DNA from: Centrapalus pauciflorus
Taxonomy: Eukaryota > Streptophyta > Magnoliopsida > Asterales > Asteraceae
Direction: 5' to 3'
Length of the DNA stretch: 64,000 bases
Assembly: GCA_020465985.1 (NCBI GenBank)
Contig: JAANYP010000724.1
Span: forward strand, 446,001-510,000
Part shown: piece by piece, positions 19,523 to 31,059 of the stretch
Numbering within the stretch: the first letter of the stretch is position 1
Layout: every line of letters begins with the position of its first letter
Made by a program: the position numbers and the translations under genes
Notes under the pieces: generated by a model
Database searches by the model: none
What the model was told of the DNA's origin: nothing
The model's input: only the letters and a program-made list of their open reading frames with translations

Positions 19523-20504
19523 TTCCCTAATAGCCTGAGATTCTTGATTGACGTAGGCGAGCAGCTCTTCTGATAGTGACATGACATGAATGTCCGGAGG
19601 AGAGATCGGATCGTGAAAATATTTGATTTGAAAATCTCGTATTGCGATCTCGTGATTTCTGTGGCGAATGTCTGGATTTTTTGTCATGCAATGTGAGATG
19701 ATGAGTTAAAGGAATCGCTGAGCCGGGAGGAATTTTCTTGCGCGTTTGGTTCCTTTAGCCTGGATGACTTCTATCAGTTAGTTCCATAGGGTCCAGGCGT
19801 AGTTGTGGTGGCGATTGTAGGCCATACTATGAAAGATGCGCTGAATTCGGAGACTTGCACGATCGGCTTCGGAAGCTTTGACGGTGAGACAACAGTCAAG
19901 GATGGAGTACATATAATGATAGTGCCCCAGAAGCTTTCGTCGGAAGAATGCAGAAGCTTTGGTGAAGTTGCCATCGTATCCCAGCTGCACAATTTCTCTA
20001 CAGATTCGTTCCTCTGGCAAATCGTCATCATTGACAGGGCAGCTAGGAAAATTACGTCGGCGAGAGAGACGTAGAATGCGGCGAAATTTAGGGAAAATGA
20101 TATCTATGGTGTGGTCCTCAATATCACCAACGATGCGGATGTTGTCGGGGTTAGGGTGACAGGTGAGGGTATGCGAGAATTGCTGGACATAAACCTGTGG
20201 TGGACGTGGGTGGGGACGGCTGGTTAAGGCATAGGAGATTCGATGTCCCATTAAGATTTCTTCTACTACCCAGTTAGATAGTTTGATGTCCGGGTCTTCC
20301 TCATATTTGTGAAAAAGGCTGTGTCTAGGAGGAAATTGTTGGGCTTGATGGGTAGCCACATTTGTTTGGGAAATATGCGTTCTGAGGGTCTAGGTGGATG
20401 GGCTACTGATCTGGATGTGATTTCGTCATGAGAGTTTTGGTTGGGGTTTGAGTGTTGGGGCTTGGGTGAGGTACATTTTCTCCAGATTGGGAACGAGATG
20501 CCAT
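19523..20504 (-). pseudogene. D1 env-like ORF relic (N-terminal domain)
   Basis: Best start is ATG at 20504 (MASRSQSGENVPH), followed by a stop and a frame change; from about 20360 to 19778 a 193-codon stretch is open. It carries the domain order of the other env-like ORFs: VEEILMGHRISYALT, a VYVQQF segment where the others have FW, an IRIVGDIEDHTIDI strand pair, ICREIVQLGY, and a helix-rich FRRKLLGHYHYMY ... RIQRIFHSMAYN block. The frame stops again near 19778 but related sequence seems to run to the A1 LTR. No catalytic motif is recognised. Homology to the A1 and B ORFs is by pattern, not by computed alignment. Confidence 0.55.
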
Positions 20505-20799
20505 TGTACCTGTCAGAGTTTTTGAAAGTCAGATATGAATTATCAAGAAATAAGCGACTTGTTCAGAAGTGTTTCTTGTTTTGGGCGTTTGATAGAATTT
20601 AAACTGATTTGTTAAAGGGCTTCTACAGAGGACTTCTCGGTAAGAAAAGTCCGTCTATAGAACCAAAGTCTACAAGACCAGTCCCAATTCAGATTAATTC
20701 ACAAGAAACAACCTTAAAACAAGATTTGAAACCCTGAACAAGTGAACTTTCAAGTGAGCTCAACACTTTTTGAGAAACAACTAGACTTAGAAAAGTTTC

Positions 20800-21320
20800 A
20801 ACAAAACCTGCGGATGTAGTGTCATCCGAGAGTTGCAACTCTCGGATGAGACTATGAGTGAAAGTTCAGTTTCATAAATTTTCTATGGCATGAATAGACC
20901 CCAACCTGCGGTTGAAGAGTAGTCCGCAAGTTGGAACTTGCGGATAGGCCTTTGATCGCAGGTATGACTTAGACACTTTCACAAACATTTGACCTTGAAG
21001 GGGACATGCGGGTGGAGTAATATCCGCGAGTTGTAACTTGCGGAGAGTACCATACCCGCGTGTCTTACTTAGAAAAATTTGGTCCTTGATTATGTTTTTC
21101 GGATTGTAGGTTTATCCGCGAGATGAAACTTGCTGATAAAACACCAATAGCCTTTGAAACTTAGAAACATTTTCTTATTATGCGGATGAAGTAGTATCCG
21201 CGAGTAGAAACCCGCGGACAATACATGATCAGCTTTTAACTTAGAAAATTTTGAGGCTGTAATGCGGATGACAGGTCGTCCGCGAGTTGTAATTCGCGGA
21301 CAAGGCTATAGCCGCAGGTA
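20800..21320. repeat. Six tandem units each with a TCCGCGAGTT/AACTCGCGGA palindrome
   Basis: Palindromes are centred near 20835, 20933, 21033, 21125, 21207 and 21289, so the spacing is about 80-100 bp. The first (20822-20849) is perfect over 28 bp. The second has perfect 10 bp arms, the third and sixth have one mismatch or wobble, and the fourth and fifth are degenerate. Each is preceded about 20 bp upstream by TGCGGATGAAGTA-like sequence; most are followed by ACTTAGAAA. The array lies between the D1 TATA box and the env-like ORF. Confidence 0.8.
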
Positions 21321-21678
21321 TCAGACTTGTGCAAATTTGAAAAAACCACAAACAACTTTTCAGACTTACTTTTTGGATCAAAAAGCTGGTTTTTCAAGAA
21401 ACCATTGGGTTTCTTATTTACGAAGAAAAAAAACATTTTCAGATTTAAAACCCCTTCTTAAAACCCGATTGAGTGAATAACTTTCAAAGTAAATAGATGA
21501 AAATAGTGTATAAACATAACGTGTACTCACTTTGATGCACAAAAACCCTTTAAACACTTTAAAATCTCGATTGATCAATGATACAGTTGAGAAACTTTGA
21601 GAACATGTGTGTGTGTGTTCTGGAGGTGTGTGTGATGAAGAAGACGAAACTAAGAAGAAGGAAAAAAAGTGAAATTAA

Positions 21679-21687
21679 GTATTTATA
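21679..21687 (-). promoter_or_regulatory. Internal TATA box of the D1 env-like cassette
   Basis: The minus strand reads TATAAATAC, identical to the A1 internal box, followed by a pyrimidine-rich leader. It is about 1.2 kb before the ORF start. Confidence 0.4.
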
Positions 21688-21756
21688 ACTTTAAAAACCG
21701 GTTCCCCCAAACCCGATTTGGGGAACCTGACCCATGCCAAAAATATCTAAAAAAAA

Positions 21757-22365
21757 TGTTAGTGCATCCTGTGTGACGATAGCAGTCTAAGTATAGACAG
21801 TATTTTGTAATAGTCAATTTGTTCGTTATTCGCATATTAATACGTTTTTTATATATGTTTGTTATATGTTTGATAATATATGTTTGATATTGATTGTATG
21901 TATGTTTGAACTGGGTTGTTACTGGTGTGTAACAACAAGTTCAAACATAAGTTCAAACATAAGTTCAAAGATAAGTTCAAAGATAAGTTCAAACATAAGT
22001 TCAAAGGCAAGTTCAAAGTAACTGGTTCGAACTTATGGAGGACAAGTTCGAAAGGCCTTGGGCTTGGTCGAACTTGTCCTGAGCAAGTTCGAACCAGGTG
22101 TTATAATTAAGGGTTAATTCGTTTTAATTAACAACTTTTGCAGAAATTATAAGACGATTAGGGCAGTGGCGATCTCGAACTTGCAAGGTGTTTGAGATTT
22201 TGTTCTTGGAGAGAATCATGTGTCGGGGCGTTCCATTGTTCGTCTATCACCGTGTGTGTCTCCGGTTTTCGTGTGCGTGATCTATCCGTCAAGCCGCTAA
22301 CGAGGATTCCGCACTCGTTGGACGGCGTCGTGTCAAGATAGGATCCGTAGGAAGGCGACCTTACA
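21757..22365 (+). repeat. B1 5' LTR
   Basis: TGTTAGTGCATCC ... GACCTTACA, 609 bp, matching 34118-34702. It contains seven 12 bp tandem repeats and several TTCGAA palindromes (AAGTTCGAA, TCGAACTTGT). Confidence 0.9.
21937..22020 (+). repeat. Seven 12 bp tandem repeats (AAGTTCAAACAT-like)
   Basis: Seven consecutive units differing only in the last three or so bases. The 3' LTR has five units (34298-34357), which accounts exactly for the 24 bp length difference between the LTRs. Confidence 0.9.
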
Positions 22366-22367
22366 AG

Positions 22368-22379
22368 TGGTATCAGAGC
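22368..22379 (+). other. B1 primer binding site (TGGTATCAGAGC)
   Basis: Two bases after the LTR end; tRNA-iMet type. Confidence 0.9.
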
Positions 22380-22920
22380 CATTAGGGTGTTTTTGGTGTT
22401 CTTCATGTTCATAAACAACATCCGTGGTTTCTTGGCATTTTTGGACGGAAAAATCACTTGTTAGTTTGTTTTTCGAGTTATACAAGCAAGATAACGGGAA
22501 AAAGTTCATATTAGTTCATCATTTTGGTCGAAATCATAGTTTTTAATCCTAAAAACTTTGGTGTAAACTGAAATGTTTAAAAAAATCAAACTTTTGGCTG
22601 TTTTTCGAACTTGCGGCTCTCGAACATAGGGGGTATTAGGGTTTGTTCGAATTTGTCAGAAATTCGAATTTATCAGAAAATACACTCCTCTCGAATTTAC
22701 TTTAGGGTTTCATTCGAATTTGTCATTATTCGAACTTGTCAGAAACTTCGAAGTGGTCATAATTTCGAATTTGTTTAAATTCGAATTTTCTGAATTTCAA
22801 ATTTTAATTTTAAACGAATTTATTATTAAACTAATTCAAACTTACTCAAGTTCGAAAGAGTTCATTTTAAATTAATTTTAAATTAAATCAATTGAGTTCG
22901 AATTTAAAAATTTAAAAACG
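22380..22920 (+). other. B1 untranslated leader, rich in TTCGAA
   Basis: No ORF. It contains a dozen or so ATTCGAA, TTCGAACTTG or TTCGAATTT motifs in both orientations, the same palindromic word that fills the spacers of B1 and B2. Confidence 0.6.
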
Positions 22921-25628
22921 ATGACTAGTTTGCAAAAGTTTATTGAAATGGATCACGAAGTCGGTAAGACAAATTCACCACCCAAGCTGATGAGGTTGGA
23001 AGATTACTACTGGTGGAAGGATAGGTTTGCCGACTTTGCTCGTTTCAATGACATGCGGATGTGGATCTGTATCGACGTAGGATACATTCCGCCTACTCAC
23101 GTGTTTGAGGGTCATCAGAGAGTCCTTACATATCAGAAGATGAAGGATGATGACAAGTAACTATATGAGGCGGAGAACAGAGCATTTACTATTATTCGCA
23201 TGGCACTACCTTAGGAGATTCTACACACATTAAGGAATCATCGTACAGCGAAAGAGTTGTGGGATGCACTCGAGAAACGGTGTGAGGGAAATCCGAGGGT
23301 TCGAAAAGGAAGAACCGAGATGCTTAAGCAGCAGTTCGTAATTTTCAAGGCATTGAAAAATGAAAAGCTGGATGAGACTATCACTAGGTTCTATCACTTA
23401 TTGACTGAGTTGGATAATCACGATGTCGAGTATTGTGAATTAGAGAAGATTGAGAAACTTCTTGACGCTTTACCAGCAAAATGGGAGATGTACGTAGCGC
23501 TCATAAAGCATGATGAAGAGAAGATTGAAACTCTTACTCTCGAAGGAGTCATTAGAACGCTGAGGGCTTATAACTTTCAGTTGCTCAAGAAGGAACGGGA
23601 ATATGACCAAGTACAAGATCCGGACAAGTATTTTGGAAAGTCCAAACCTTCCGTCGCGAGTGACCTAAAAACAGCTACAGAATTCTACACGGACGAAGCG
23701 TCGACTCCGGTGGAAGTAGAAGACACAGGCAGCCGGGCTTTCTTAGGGTATTCCAAACCAGAAGAGAAACCGACTCAATCAGCATCTACTTCACAACAGT
23801 ACACAAAGATGCCTATGAGTGCCCAATCAGCCGAATCTCATCTGAATCTTTTGGCTTCGTTTGTTGCAGCATATGGAAATTGTGTACAAGGTAAAATTAA
23901 CGATCCTGCGTTATGGGAAGAGGACTATGATCAGGTGGATCTTAATGATTTGGAAGAAATGGATCTTCAATGGCAACTGGCCATGGTGACTCAGAGGGTC
24001 AAGAGATTCATAAAACGGACAGGCAACAAATTGGGTTCGACAAATCCAAAGTTAAGTGCTATAACTGCCAGGGGTTAGGACATTTTGTTCGAGAATGTCA
24101 AAGACCCAAGGTTGAAAACTATCAGAATCAATCTCAGGGGAGATATCAGCCTGCTAATTCGAGTATTCAAGCGAACATCACTGGTCTGTTAACGAATGTA
24201 ACATCTGACAGATAGCTTGATGGGACATATAATTGGAGTTCACATCCAGAGTCTAATGCTAGAGCCTTCATGGCTGAAGTAACATAGACTGGGGATGTAG
24301 GAGCAGAGGAAGTAACAGAGGACAGAGAACAGAATGATACAAGTCCTGTGTTGGTGGAGAAGTCAGATAATCAGACTGTTCTAGAATTTGCTGTTCAGAT
24401 GGCTAACGTGGATTCTGATCATACAAAGGTAATTCTGAACTTTTCTACATTCCGTGATTTATGTGTTTTATGTGCTACTTCTAATGATAGATTAAATTTA
24501 GTGCTAGAAACACATAGTAACTTAACTGCTCAAATTGAATCCTTAAAATCTGATAATGCTAGCCTCATAGATATAAAAGAAGATCTTAGGAATAAGCTGA
24601 AAGCAGATGCTCAAGATGTAATAGTTCTAAAAGACAAACTAAGTGAGCAGTGTGTCAGGATAGAACTGATTTTTGAGCATGTTGAGGCTTTAACCAAAGA
24701 TCTAACTATTAAAGAGGTAGAGCTAGCTGAAGTAAAGGTTAAGATTGCAGAGGTAAATAGTAAGTTAGAAAAGGTTAGGAACTCTTCACTGAATCTAGGG
24801 AAAATCTTAGATGCACAGCGTCAATCTAAGAAACCAGTTGGTTTAGGCTATAAAGAGAATCATCCACCTTTTAATGATATGTGCCTCAGCCTCAGGATAA
24901 AACTGATAAACCAGTTGAGTCAGAGGTATCAACTGAAATTGTATCTGAATCTGATAAGGATAAAGCAACTAAGGTGACTAATAATAATGCTACGATTAAG
25001 AAAGTCAAATTTGTGCAGTCTTCTAGTGAAACAATTCTAGGAGAAGCTAGACCTGACTTTAATAATCAGAAAGAAGACATATTCACTGTAGTTGAGAAGA
25101 AATAACATGACACTAGCGAGACACTAAAGTCAAAGGGCACTCATAAGAAGTCAATTGATAAAATGTCCTGCTTAAGATGTCATGAAAGGGGACATGTTGC
25201 GTCGAGCTGTCCATATAGAAAAGTGAAATCTACACCTAATGTTTGAAAGCCTGAACAATATAAACCCTCACCAAGTGTAGCAAGCACAAGTGGTTCTCAC
25301 AACACTGAGAAGATTGTGCATGCCATACCGAAGACTGCTGTTAGACAAACACCTGTGTCAGGTAGACCAAACAGGTTCTCAATCAAACACCTAAGTCACC
25401 ATACCAAAGACTGCTGAAATGCCCTATAATAAAAAATATTCGAGGGCTCCATAGCAAATGCATACCCAAAGGCCAAGAGTGAATTTAAATTATTTCGGCA
25501 CCACAACAGGTTCTCAATCAAACACCCAAGTCACCTGAATGGAGAGATGGGTTTTTGAAGGAGTTCAAGTATGTGAATGAGAACGGTATTACAAAGTCAG
25601 TCATGGCTTGGGTTCCCGTGATAACTAA
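22921..25628 (+). pseudogene. gag: B1 Gag, multiple stops and frame changes
   Basis: Starts MTSLQKFIEMDHEVGK, with the N-terminal YYWWKDRF motif shared with C1. TAA replaces a sense codon at 23158-23160 and TAG another near 23213. The UBN2-like core then stays open (KRCEGNPRVRKGR ... FYHLLTELDNH). A frame change near 24030 leads into the first knuckle (CYNCQGLGHFVREC). More stops follow near 24214 and 24286. A long coiled-coil region (about 24340-24830) and a second knuckle (CLRCHERGHVASSC, about 25168-25210) remain. A rearrangement near 25380-25510 shortens the C-terminus. The final VPRDN-type end has lost one base. It aligns by eye with the nearly intact C1 Gag throughout. Confidence 0.85.
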
Positions 25629-25649
25629 CTTGTTTTCTTTCATGTGCAG
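25626..25649 (+). promoter_or_regulatory. Putative 3' splice site at the B1 gag/pol junction
   Basis: AACTAAC (with the gag stop TAA) followed by TTGTTTTCTTTCATGTGCAG|G, a well-formed branch point, pyrimidine tract and acceptor. Confidence 0.45.
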
Positions 25650-28600
25650 GAGTTAACTACAGGTCTCAACAACAAGTGGTTTGTCGACAGTGGTTGCTCT
25701 AGGCACATGCCTGGAGAAAGGAGTCTACTCACAAACTTCAAGGGAGGGAACAAGGGTTTTGTATCATTTGTCGGGAACAAAGGAGAAAATATCACTGGAA
25801 CAGGAGTGATTACTAATAGGACTATCACACTTGATCAAGTATATCATGTTGATAGACTTGCTCACAATCTCATTAGTGTCTCTCAGATCTGTGATAAGAA
25901 GAATTCAGTGTTGTTTACTGATACTGAAGCGTTAGTGCTGAAGCCGGTATTCAAAATTCCTGAAGAGTGGATTATGATGAGAGCCCCTAGGAAGAACGAT
26001 TTGTACATGCTAGACATGAACATCTCTGATTCATCGATGGGAACGATCTGTCTTTTTTCTAAAGCTTCAGAGACCGAATCAGTCTTATGGCACAGACACA
26101 TGGCACACTTGCACCTGAGAAAAATGAACTATATCACTAAACATGGATTGGTGCAAGGTGTCCCAATGAAGAGTTTTCAGTTTGAAGACAAGTGTGTACC
26201 GTGCAAGAAAGGCAAACAACACAAGAAGTCACACAAGTAAAAGACCTAGAACTCTATAGCTTCCACTTTCGATTTGTTGCATATGGACCAATTCGGACCT
26301 ATCAACAAAAGGAGTATAGGTTATACTTGGTATTGTTTAGTTATCACTGATGATTACTCATGATTTTCATGGGTTTTCTTTTTAGGTACGAAGGACGAGA
26401 CAGCTGCAAAGTTGATTCGGTTCTTAGACCAAGTTGAACACTCCTATGGGACGAGGGTAAAACGTATCAGGAGTGATAATGGAACAGAGTTTAAGAACAC
26501 AGTAATTGGTGTATATTACCTATCTAAAGGCATTGTGCATCAATTTAGTGCACCTTATGAGCCACAACAAAATGGGGTGGCAGAAAGTAAGAACAGGACT
26601 TTGATTGAGGCAGCGAGGATCATGCTCTCGGATTCAAAGCTTCCTACCATGTTTTGGGGGGAGGCAGTGAATACCGCTTGTCATGTTTTAAATCGGGTCC
26701 TTACTGTCAAATCATTGAACAAAACTTGTTATGAAGTTCTGAATAAAAGACCACCAAATTTAGCTGGCTTCAAACCTTTTGGGATACCGTGTACTTTAAT
26801 GAAAAAAAAACATCAACCTAAGTTTGGTGAAAAGGCTGACGAAGGTTATTTCCTAGCTTATGTGCCTAACTCACCAAACAAAAGGTACGGTAGAGATTGT
26901 GTATAACATTGATGTAACAAGTTATACACATGAACCCCAAACTGGTCCGGAATGGATATTTGATTATGATAAATTGTTTGAATCATTTAACATTCCTTTG
27001 GATGGAAATGCAGGTACAATTGAACATGACTTATCATCATTAAATCTGAATGACGACGGTCAAGGTTTTCCAAAGACGAGCATTCCATCAACTTCTAAGC
27101 CTACATCGACAGAAGATGGGTCTCCAGCAGAGAATGACTCTGAGTTACCTACAAATGAGAATCAGACTACTAATTCTAACTCCGAGGACAGTGATCATGA
27201 GGAAGAGTATGTAGCATCTGAAGTCATTCCACCGTTTGGTGAAATAGGATTAAACTGAGGAGATAATCTTAGGGTCGATGAGATTGAAACATCTAGAATA
27301 AATAAGGATCATCCGGTTGAGAGCATCATAGGAAATCCGAATGCTGGTGTGAGAACTAGGAGTAGTTTGAATAACAACACAATGCTGTTGTCGATGATTA
27401 ATGACTCCGAGGCTTTTCACACTTGCCTTTATTCGTGTTTCATCTCACAAGTTGAGCCGAAGAATGTGCAAATGGCACTAAAAGACAACTCTTGGGTTGA
27501 AGCGATGCAAGAAGAACTGTCACAATTCAGAAAGCTTGAAGTGTGGGAGTTAGTGTCGTTACCCCGAGGAGAAGTTGCAATAGGAACCAGGTGGGTTTTT
27601 AAGTGCAAAAGAGATGATTGGGGTATTGTAACTCGCAATAGGCAAGGCTTGTCGTAAAGGGTTTCAACCAAGAAGAGGGAATCGATTACAATGAGGTGTT
27701 TGCGCCAGTGGCAAGGCTTGAGGCAATCCGTTTGTTTCTGGCCTTTGCATCCTTCAAAGGATTTAAAGTCTATCAACTTGATGTAAAGAGTGCTTTTCTG
27801 TATGGAAAGGTGAAGGAGCTTGTGTACGTTGAACAACCGCCAGGGTTTACAGATCCAAAATATCCAGACAAAGTGTATCGTCTTGATAAGGCTCTGTATG
27901 GATTACATCAGGCAGCCAGGGCATGGTATGAGACACTATCAACTCATATTTTGGACAACGGGTTTGAAAGAGGGAGAATTGATAGTACATTGTTTGAAGG
28001 GTGAACATTTTATCTTGGTACAAGTGTACGTTGATGACATTATTTTCGGGTCATCAGACGAGCAGATGTGTAAGGATTTCATGAAGGTGATGAAGTCAAA
28101 GTTTGAGATGAGTGTTATAGGAGAGCTGAACTTCTTTCTGGGTTTGCAAGGTGACAAAGGAAGGAGGGTATTTTTATCCATCAGACGAAGTATGTCTACG
28201 ATATTCTGGAGCGCTTTGGGATGGAAGGAACAAAGCTGACTGCTCACTTTAGCACACCGATTCAAGTGAATCACAATCTCGGACCAGGTACAGAAAGTGA
28301 TACTAATGTGGATCCGACTCTATATCGGGCCATGATCGGATCCCTCATGTATTTAACTGCTTCTAGACCTGACATTATGTTTGCTATGTGTATTTGTGCT
28401 AGGTTTCAAGACAATCCGAAAGAAATGCATATGAAAGCTGTGAAGCGGATTCCGAGATACCTCAAGTTGAAACCAAAGCTGGGACTTTGGTATCAAGCAG
28501 ATGGTGATCTGGAATTTGAAGCATTCACGGATTCAGACTATGGAGGTTGCAGCTTGAATCGGAAGTCAACAACTGGAGGTTGTTAGTTCCTTGGAGGGAG

Positions 28601-28982
28601 ACTCGTATCCTGGCAATGCAAGAAACAGACTTCGGTAGTCGTGTCAATGTGCGAGGCCGAATATGTAGCCGGTGGTAGTTGCTGTTCACAGGTTTTGTGG
28701 ATACAACAACAATTGCAGGATTACGGTTTGACTTACACTCATACTCCTATTAGGATAGATAACCAACCTACTATTTCTATAACTAATAATCCAGTTAAAC
28801 ACAGTAAAACAAAGCACATAGACACAAGACATCATTTTATACGTGATTGTGCTGAAAAGAACTTGATAAAACTAGTAAAAGTGGCAACAGAAGATAACAA
28901 TGCTGATTTATTCACTAAAGCTTTTAATAAGTCACGCTTTGAGTTATTAGTTCAACTGAATGGTATGTGTACTCCAGAGTAA
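25650..28982 (+). pseudogene. pol: B1 Pol (PR-IN-RT-RH), several breaks
   Basis: PR motif WFVDSGCSRHMPG; pre-integrase LWHRHMAHL and CVPCKKGKQ; a stop near 26240 at SHK; integrase with HMDQFGP, RSDNGTEFKN and NGVAESKNRT retained, so the DDE triad is present. A stop lies near 26360 and a deletion after NSPNKR at about 26885 shifts the frame. RT has AMQEELSQFRKLEVWELV, GTRWVFKCK, a frame change near 27640, VYQLDVKSAFLYG, and YVDD at about 28027-28038, with another frame change near 28000. In RNase H a TAG falls near 28583, then EAEYVAGGSCCSQ and TKHIDTRHHFIRD to the stop at 28980-28982. This is clearly inactive. Confidence 0.9.
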
Positions 28983-29526
28983 CTTGACCTTCATATATTT
29001 TCTTTCTTTTTATAGTAAGTTAGTAGCTAAGTAGAATTTATTTCCTTTTATAGTAAGTTAGTAGGTTACTTTATTATCTTATTCTTTTTTTTTTATGAAG
29101 AACAAAAGAAAAAAGAGAGAAAACCATAAAAAGCTCCAAAAAAAGAGAATATTAGAAAAAGGAGTTAACTCTTAGAGACATAGGTTAAAAGTGACGAAAA
29201 TTAGCACAGTCGATACAATCTCTAAGTGTTAAGCCTTCACACATAATGCACCTTAAACTCTCGTGATATACATTTTCTAGTTCGATGTGTTGGTAGGCAT
29301 AATACACAAAGGGAATCTCAAAATCTAATAAAATATTCAAGAAAAAGTCATATGTGTAACTAACATAGATGTATGACCAAATGGTCTTAATTTTTATGTT
29401 AGAGTCATACAGACAATGATTCTAAATGAGGTATGCAAATTTTCTGGGGGATGTATAGCCACATCAGATACATCTTAAAGAAAAGAAAAGAAAAGAAAAT
29501 TTTGGATAGTAAGGAGAGAGTCAAAA

Positions 29527-29703
29527 CAAGTCACTTTGTTGTACGTAAGTACAGACCTGTTACCTCTAGTTTGACTCGAGTTAGAAAGATAAGTCGCTTT
29601 GTTGTACTTCAGTACAGACCTGTCACCGCTGTCTTGCTAGCTTTAAATAAACCTTAAGACAATCTAAGACACTCTGTTGTATGTAAATACAGAACTGTGT
29701 CTG
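29527..29703 (+). repeat. Three degenerate repeats each holding a TGTAC/GTACA-type hairpin
   Basis: Units read AAGTCACTTTGTTGTAC..., AAGTCGCTTTGTTGTAC... and AAGACACTCTGTTGTAT.... Their hairpins are TGTAC-gtaa-GTACA (29540-29553), TGTAC-ttca-GTACA (29603-29616) and TGTAT-gtaa-ATACA (29678-29691). The third has a compensatory C-G to T-A change. Related units are found in B2 and C1. Confidence 0.7.
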
Positions 29704-30088
29704 ACGTTTGCCTTTTAAAGAAAATTTGCAATGCCGAAAAGGTATAATCATTGTGTGTATGCTTGATCATAGAAGTATGTCTAAGTATGGGACAAGTAAG
29801 GTAGTTTCTTGATAAATAAAAAGGCCAAGGGATATTCCAAAGTGTAACATGTTTTAAAGGGAAAATAATACCAACAATCGCCTTGGAAAGTATATCACGA
29901 CAAACAATCAAAGGAATCGAAAATTCCTAAGTGTGAAAGTGTGATACTGAAAGTGCGTATTGACACCGCTATCTGATTGAACCTTCTTTGACTTTTTCGC
30001 CAATAATATTTTGTTAGTGTATGTCGTAAAGTTTGCCAAAATATTTTTGAGTAGTTTAAGTTTAAATTATATTCAAATTCTATTTTCC

Positions 30089-30156
30089 TTTATTTTATTT
30101 TATTTTATTATATGTTATTTTATTTTATTTTACTTTATTTTATTGTATTTTATTTT
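30089..30156 (+). repeat. TATTT microsatellite
   Basis: Run of TTTTA units; the counterpart in B2 is AAATA at 47287-47345 on the opposite strand, at the matching position. Confidence 0.85.
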
Positions 30157-30397
30157 AAGTAGGAAAAAGGTCAAAGTTACTAGGATGCATGATTGGTTGA
30201 ATAAACAAATTTTGTGTGAAAATCTATTGATTGGTGTGAATAATTATGCAAGGTTGTAAAATTCCGTTACACGAAAAAGTTGAATTTTATTCAAGGATTT
30301 TCGAAATTTTCAATAAAGTTCGGATTTAAGACAAATTCGAATTATACTTCAAATTTGTCAGTAACTTCGAATTTATGTCAAGTTCGAAGGTAGTTGG

Positions 30398-30406
30398 TAT
30401 AAATAG
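30398..30406 (+). promoter_or_regulatory. Internal TATA box upstream of the B1 env-like ORF
   Basis: GGTATAAATAGGTCAACAG. B2 has the near-identical GATATAAATAGGTAACAG at the matching place. Confidence 0.5.
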
Positions 30407-31059
30407 GTCAACAGTGAACCATTTAATTCACCTTCATTCGATTTTATACCTTCGAACTTGTCACTGGTGATTTCGAACATAATCATTCGAACTTGTCGTT
30501 TCGATTTTATTCCTATTTCACGAAGTTTTGCTCGTTTTTCTCGAACCTACTCACATCCTTAGGTATAGTAATCTCTATTATACAAAGTTTGAGTGGTTTA
30601 TGACTCTTTTACGACACAAAATCGACTTTATTTGATGGTTTTAGGGTTTTAAACTATGTGGTTCAAAATCACAAGTTTTAACCGGTGAAAAGTCAAATAA
30701 ATCATATATAACTTCAATTAGAACCCAATACGACTAGATTATGCAATTTTTTAAGTCAAATGGGGTTAAAATCATGGATTTGTATTCGAAAATGTCCGAC
30801 TTCGAACATGTTCATCATGTTCGAACTTGTCACAAGTTCGAACTTGTTGAAATATCTACAAGTTCGAAGTCAGTCAAGTTCGAACATAATCCTCGAATTT
30901 GTTTAAATTCGAATGTCTTTAAAAAATAAATTCGAACTTGTAGAAATTCGAATTTGTTGGATTTCGAACTTACATAAGTTCGAAATTATGCAAATTCGAA
31001 ATTAACAAGTTCATTTTATTTTTGATTACTAATATTGGTTGTTGTTTTTATGTGCAGAT
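30407..31059 (+). other. B1 env-like leader with probable intron
   Basis: No ORF. A possible donor is AG|GTATAGTAATC near 30561. The acceptor TTTTTATGTGCAG (AG at 31056-31057) is two bases before the ORF start. TTCGAA/AAGTTCGAACTT palindromes are abundant (about 30770-31000). B2 shows the same acceptor and the same motif density. Confidence 0.45.

Larger units (their letters stand above)
20505..21756 (-). other. D1 leader and promoter region of the env-like cassette
   Basis: Non-coding. In minus orientation it has a TATA box at 21687-21679 and a CT-rich stretch (CTTCTTCTTAGTTTCGTCTT) downstream of it. The tandem palindrome repeat (20800-21320) follows, then about 300 bp without visible features before the ATG at 20504. 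Upstream of the TATA box an inverted repeat, GGTTCCCC...GGGGAACC, is present near 21700-21730. The leader is far longer than that of A1 and may contain introns. Confidence 0.45.
28983..30397 (+). other. B1 pol to env-like spacer
   Basis: No credible protein. It contains three hairpin repeats (29527-29703), a TATTT microsatellite (30089-30156) and TTCGAA motifs increasing toward the TATA box. The same order of landmarks occurs in B2 (47040-48431) and in part in C1 (54157-54834), so the spacer layout is conserved between copies. Confidence 0.6.

Noticed and set aside
20800..21320. Regularly spaced palindromic repeats resembling a CRISPR array
   Set aside because: The units are degenerate over their whole length, spacers are similar to each other, and the context is a plant retrotransposon leader. 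There are no cas genes.
21916..22110. Open frame with a Lys/Phe periodic peptide in the B1 LTR
   Set aside because: It is the translation of the 12 bp LTR tandem repeat; the equivalent B2 region gives a Ser-rich periodic frame on the other strand for the same reason.
30089..30156. TATTT run as a promoter
   Set aside because: Simple microsatellite; the better TATA candidate is the conserved TATAAATAGG at 30398.
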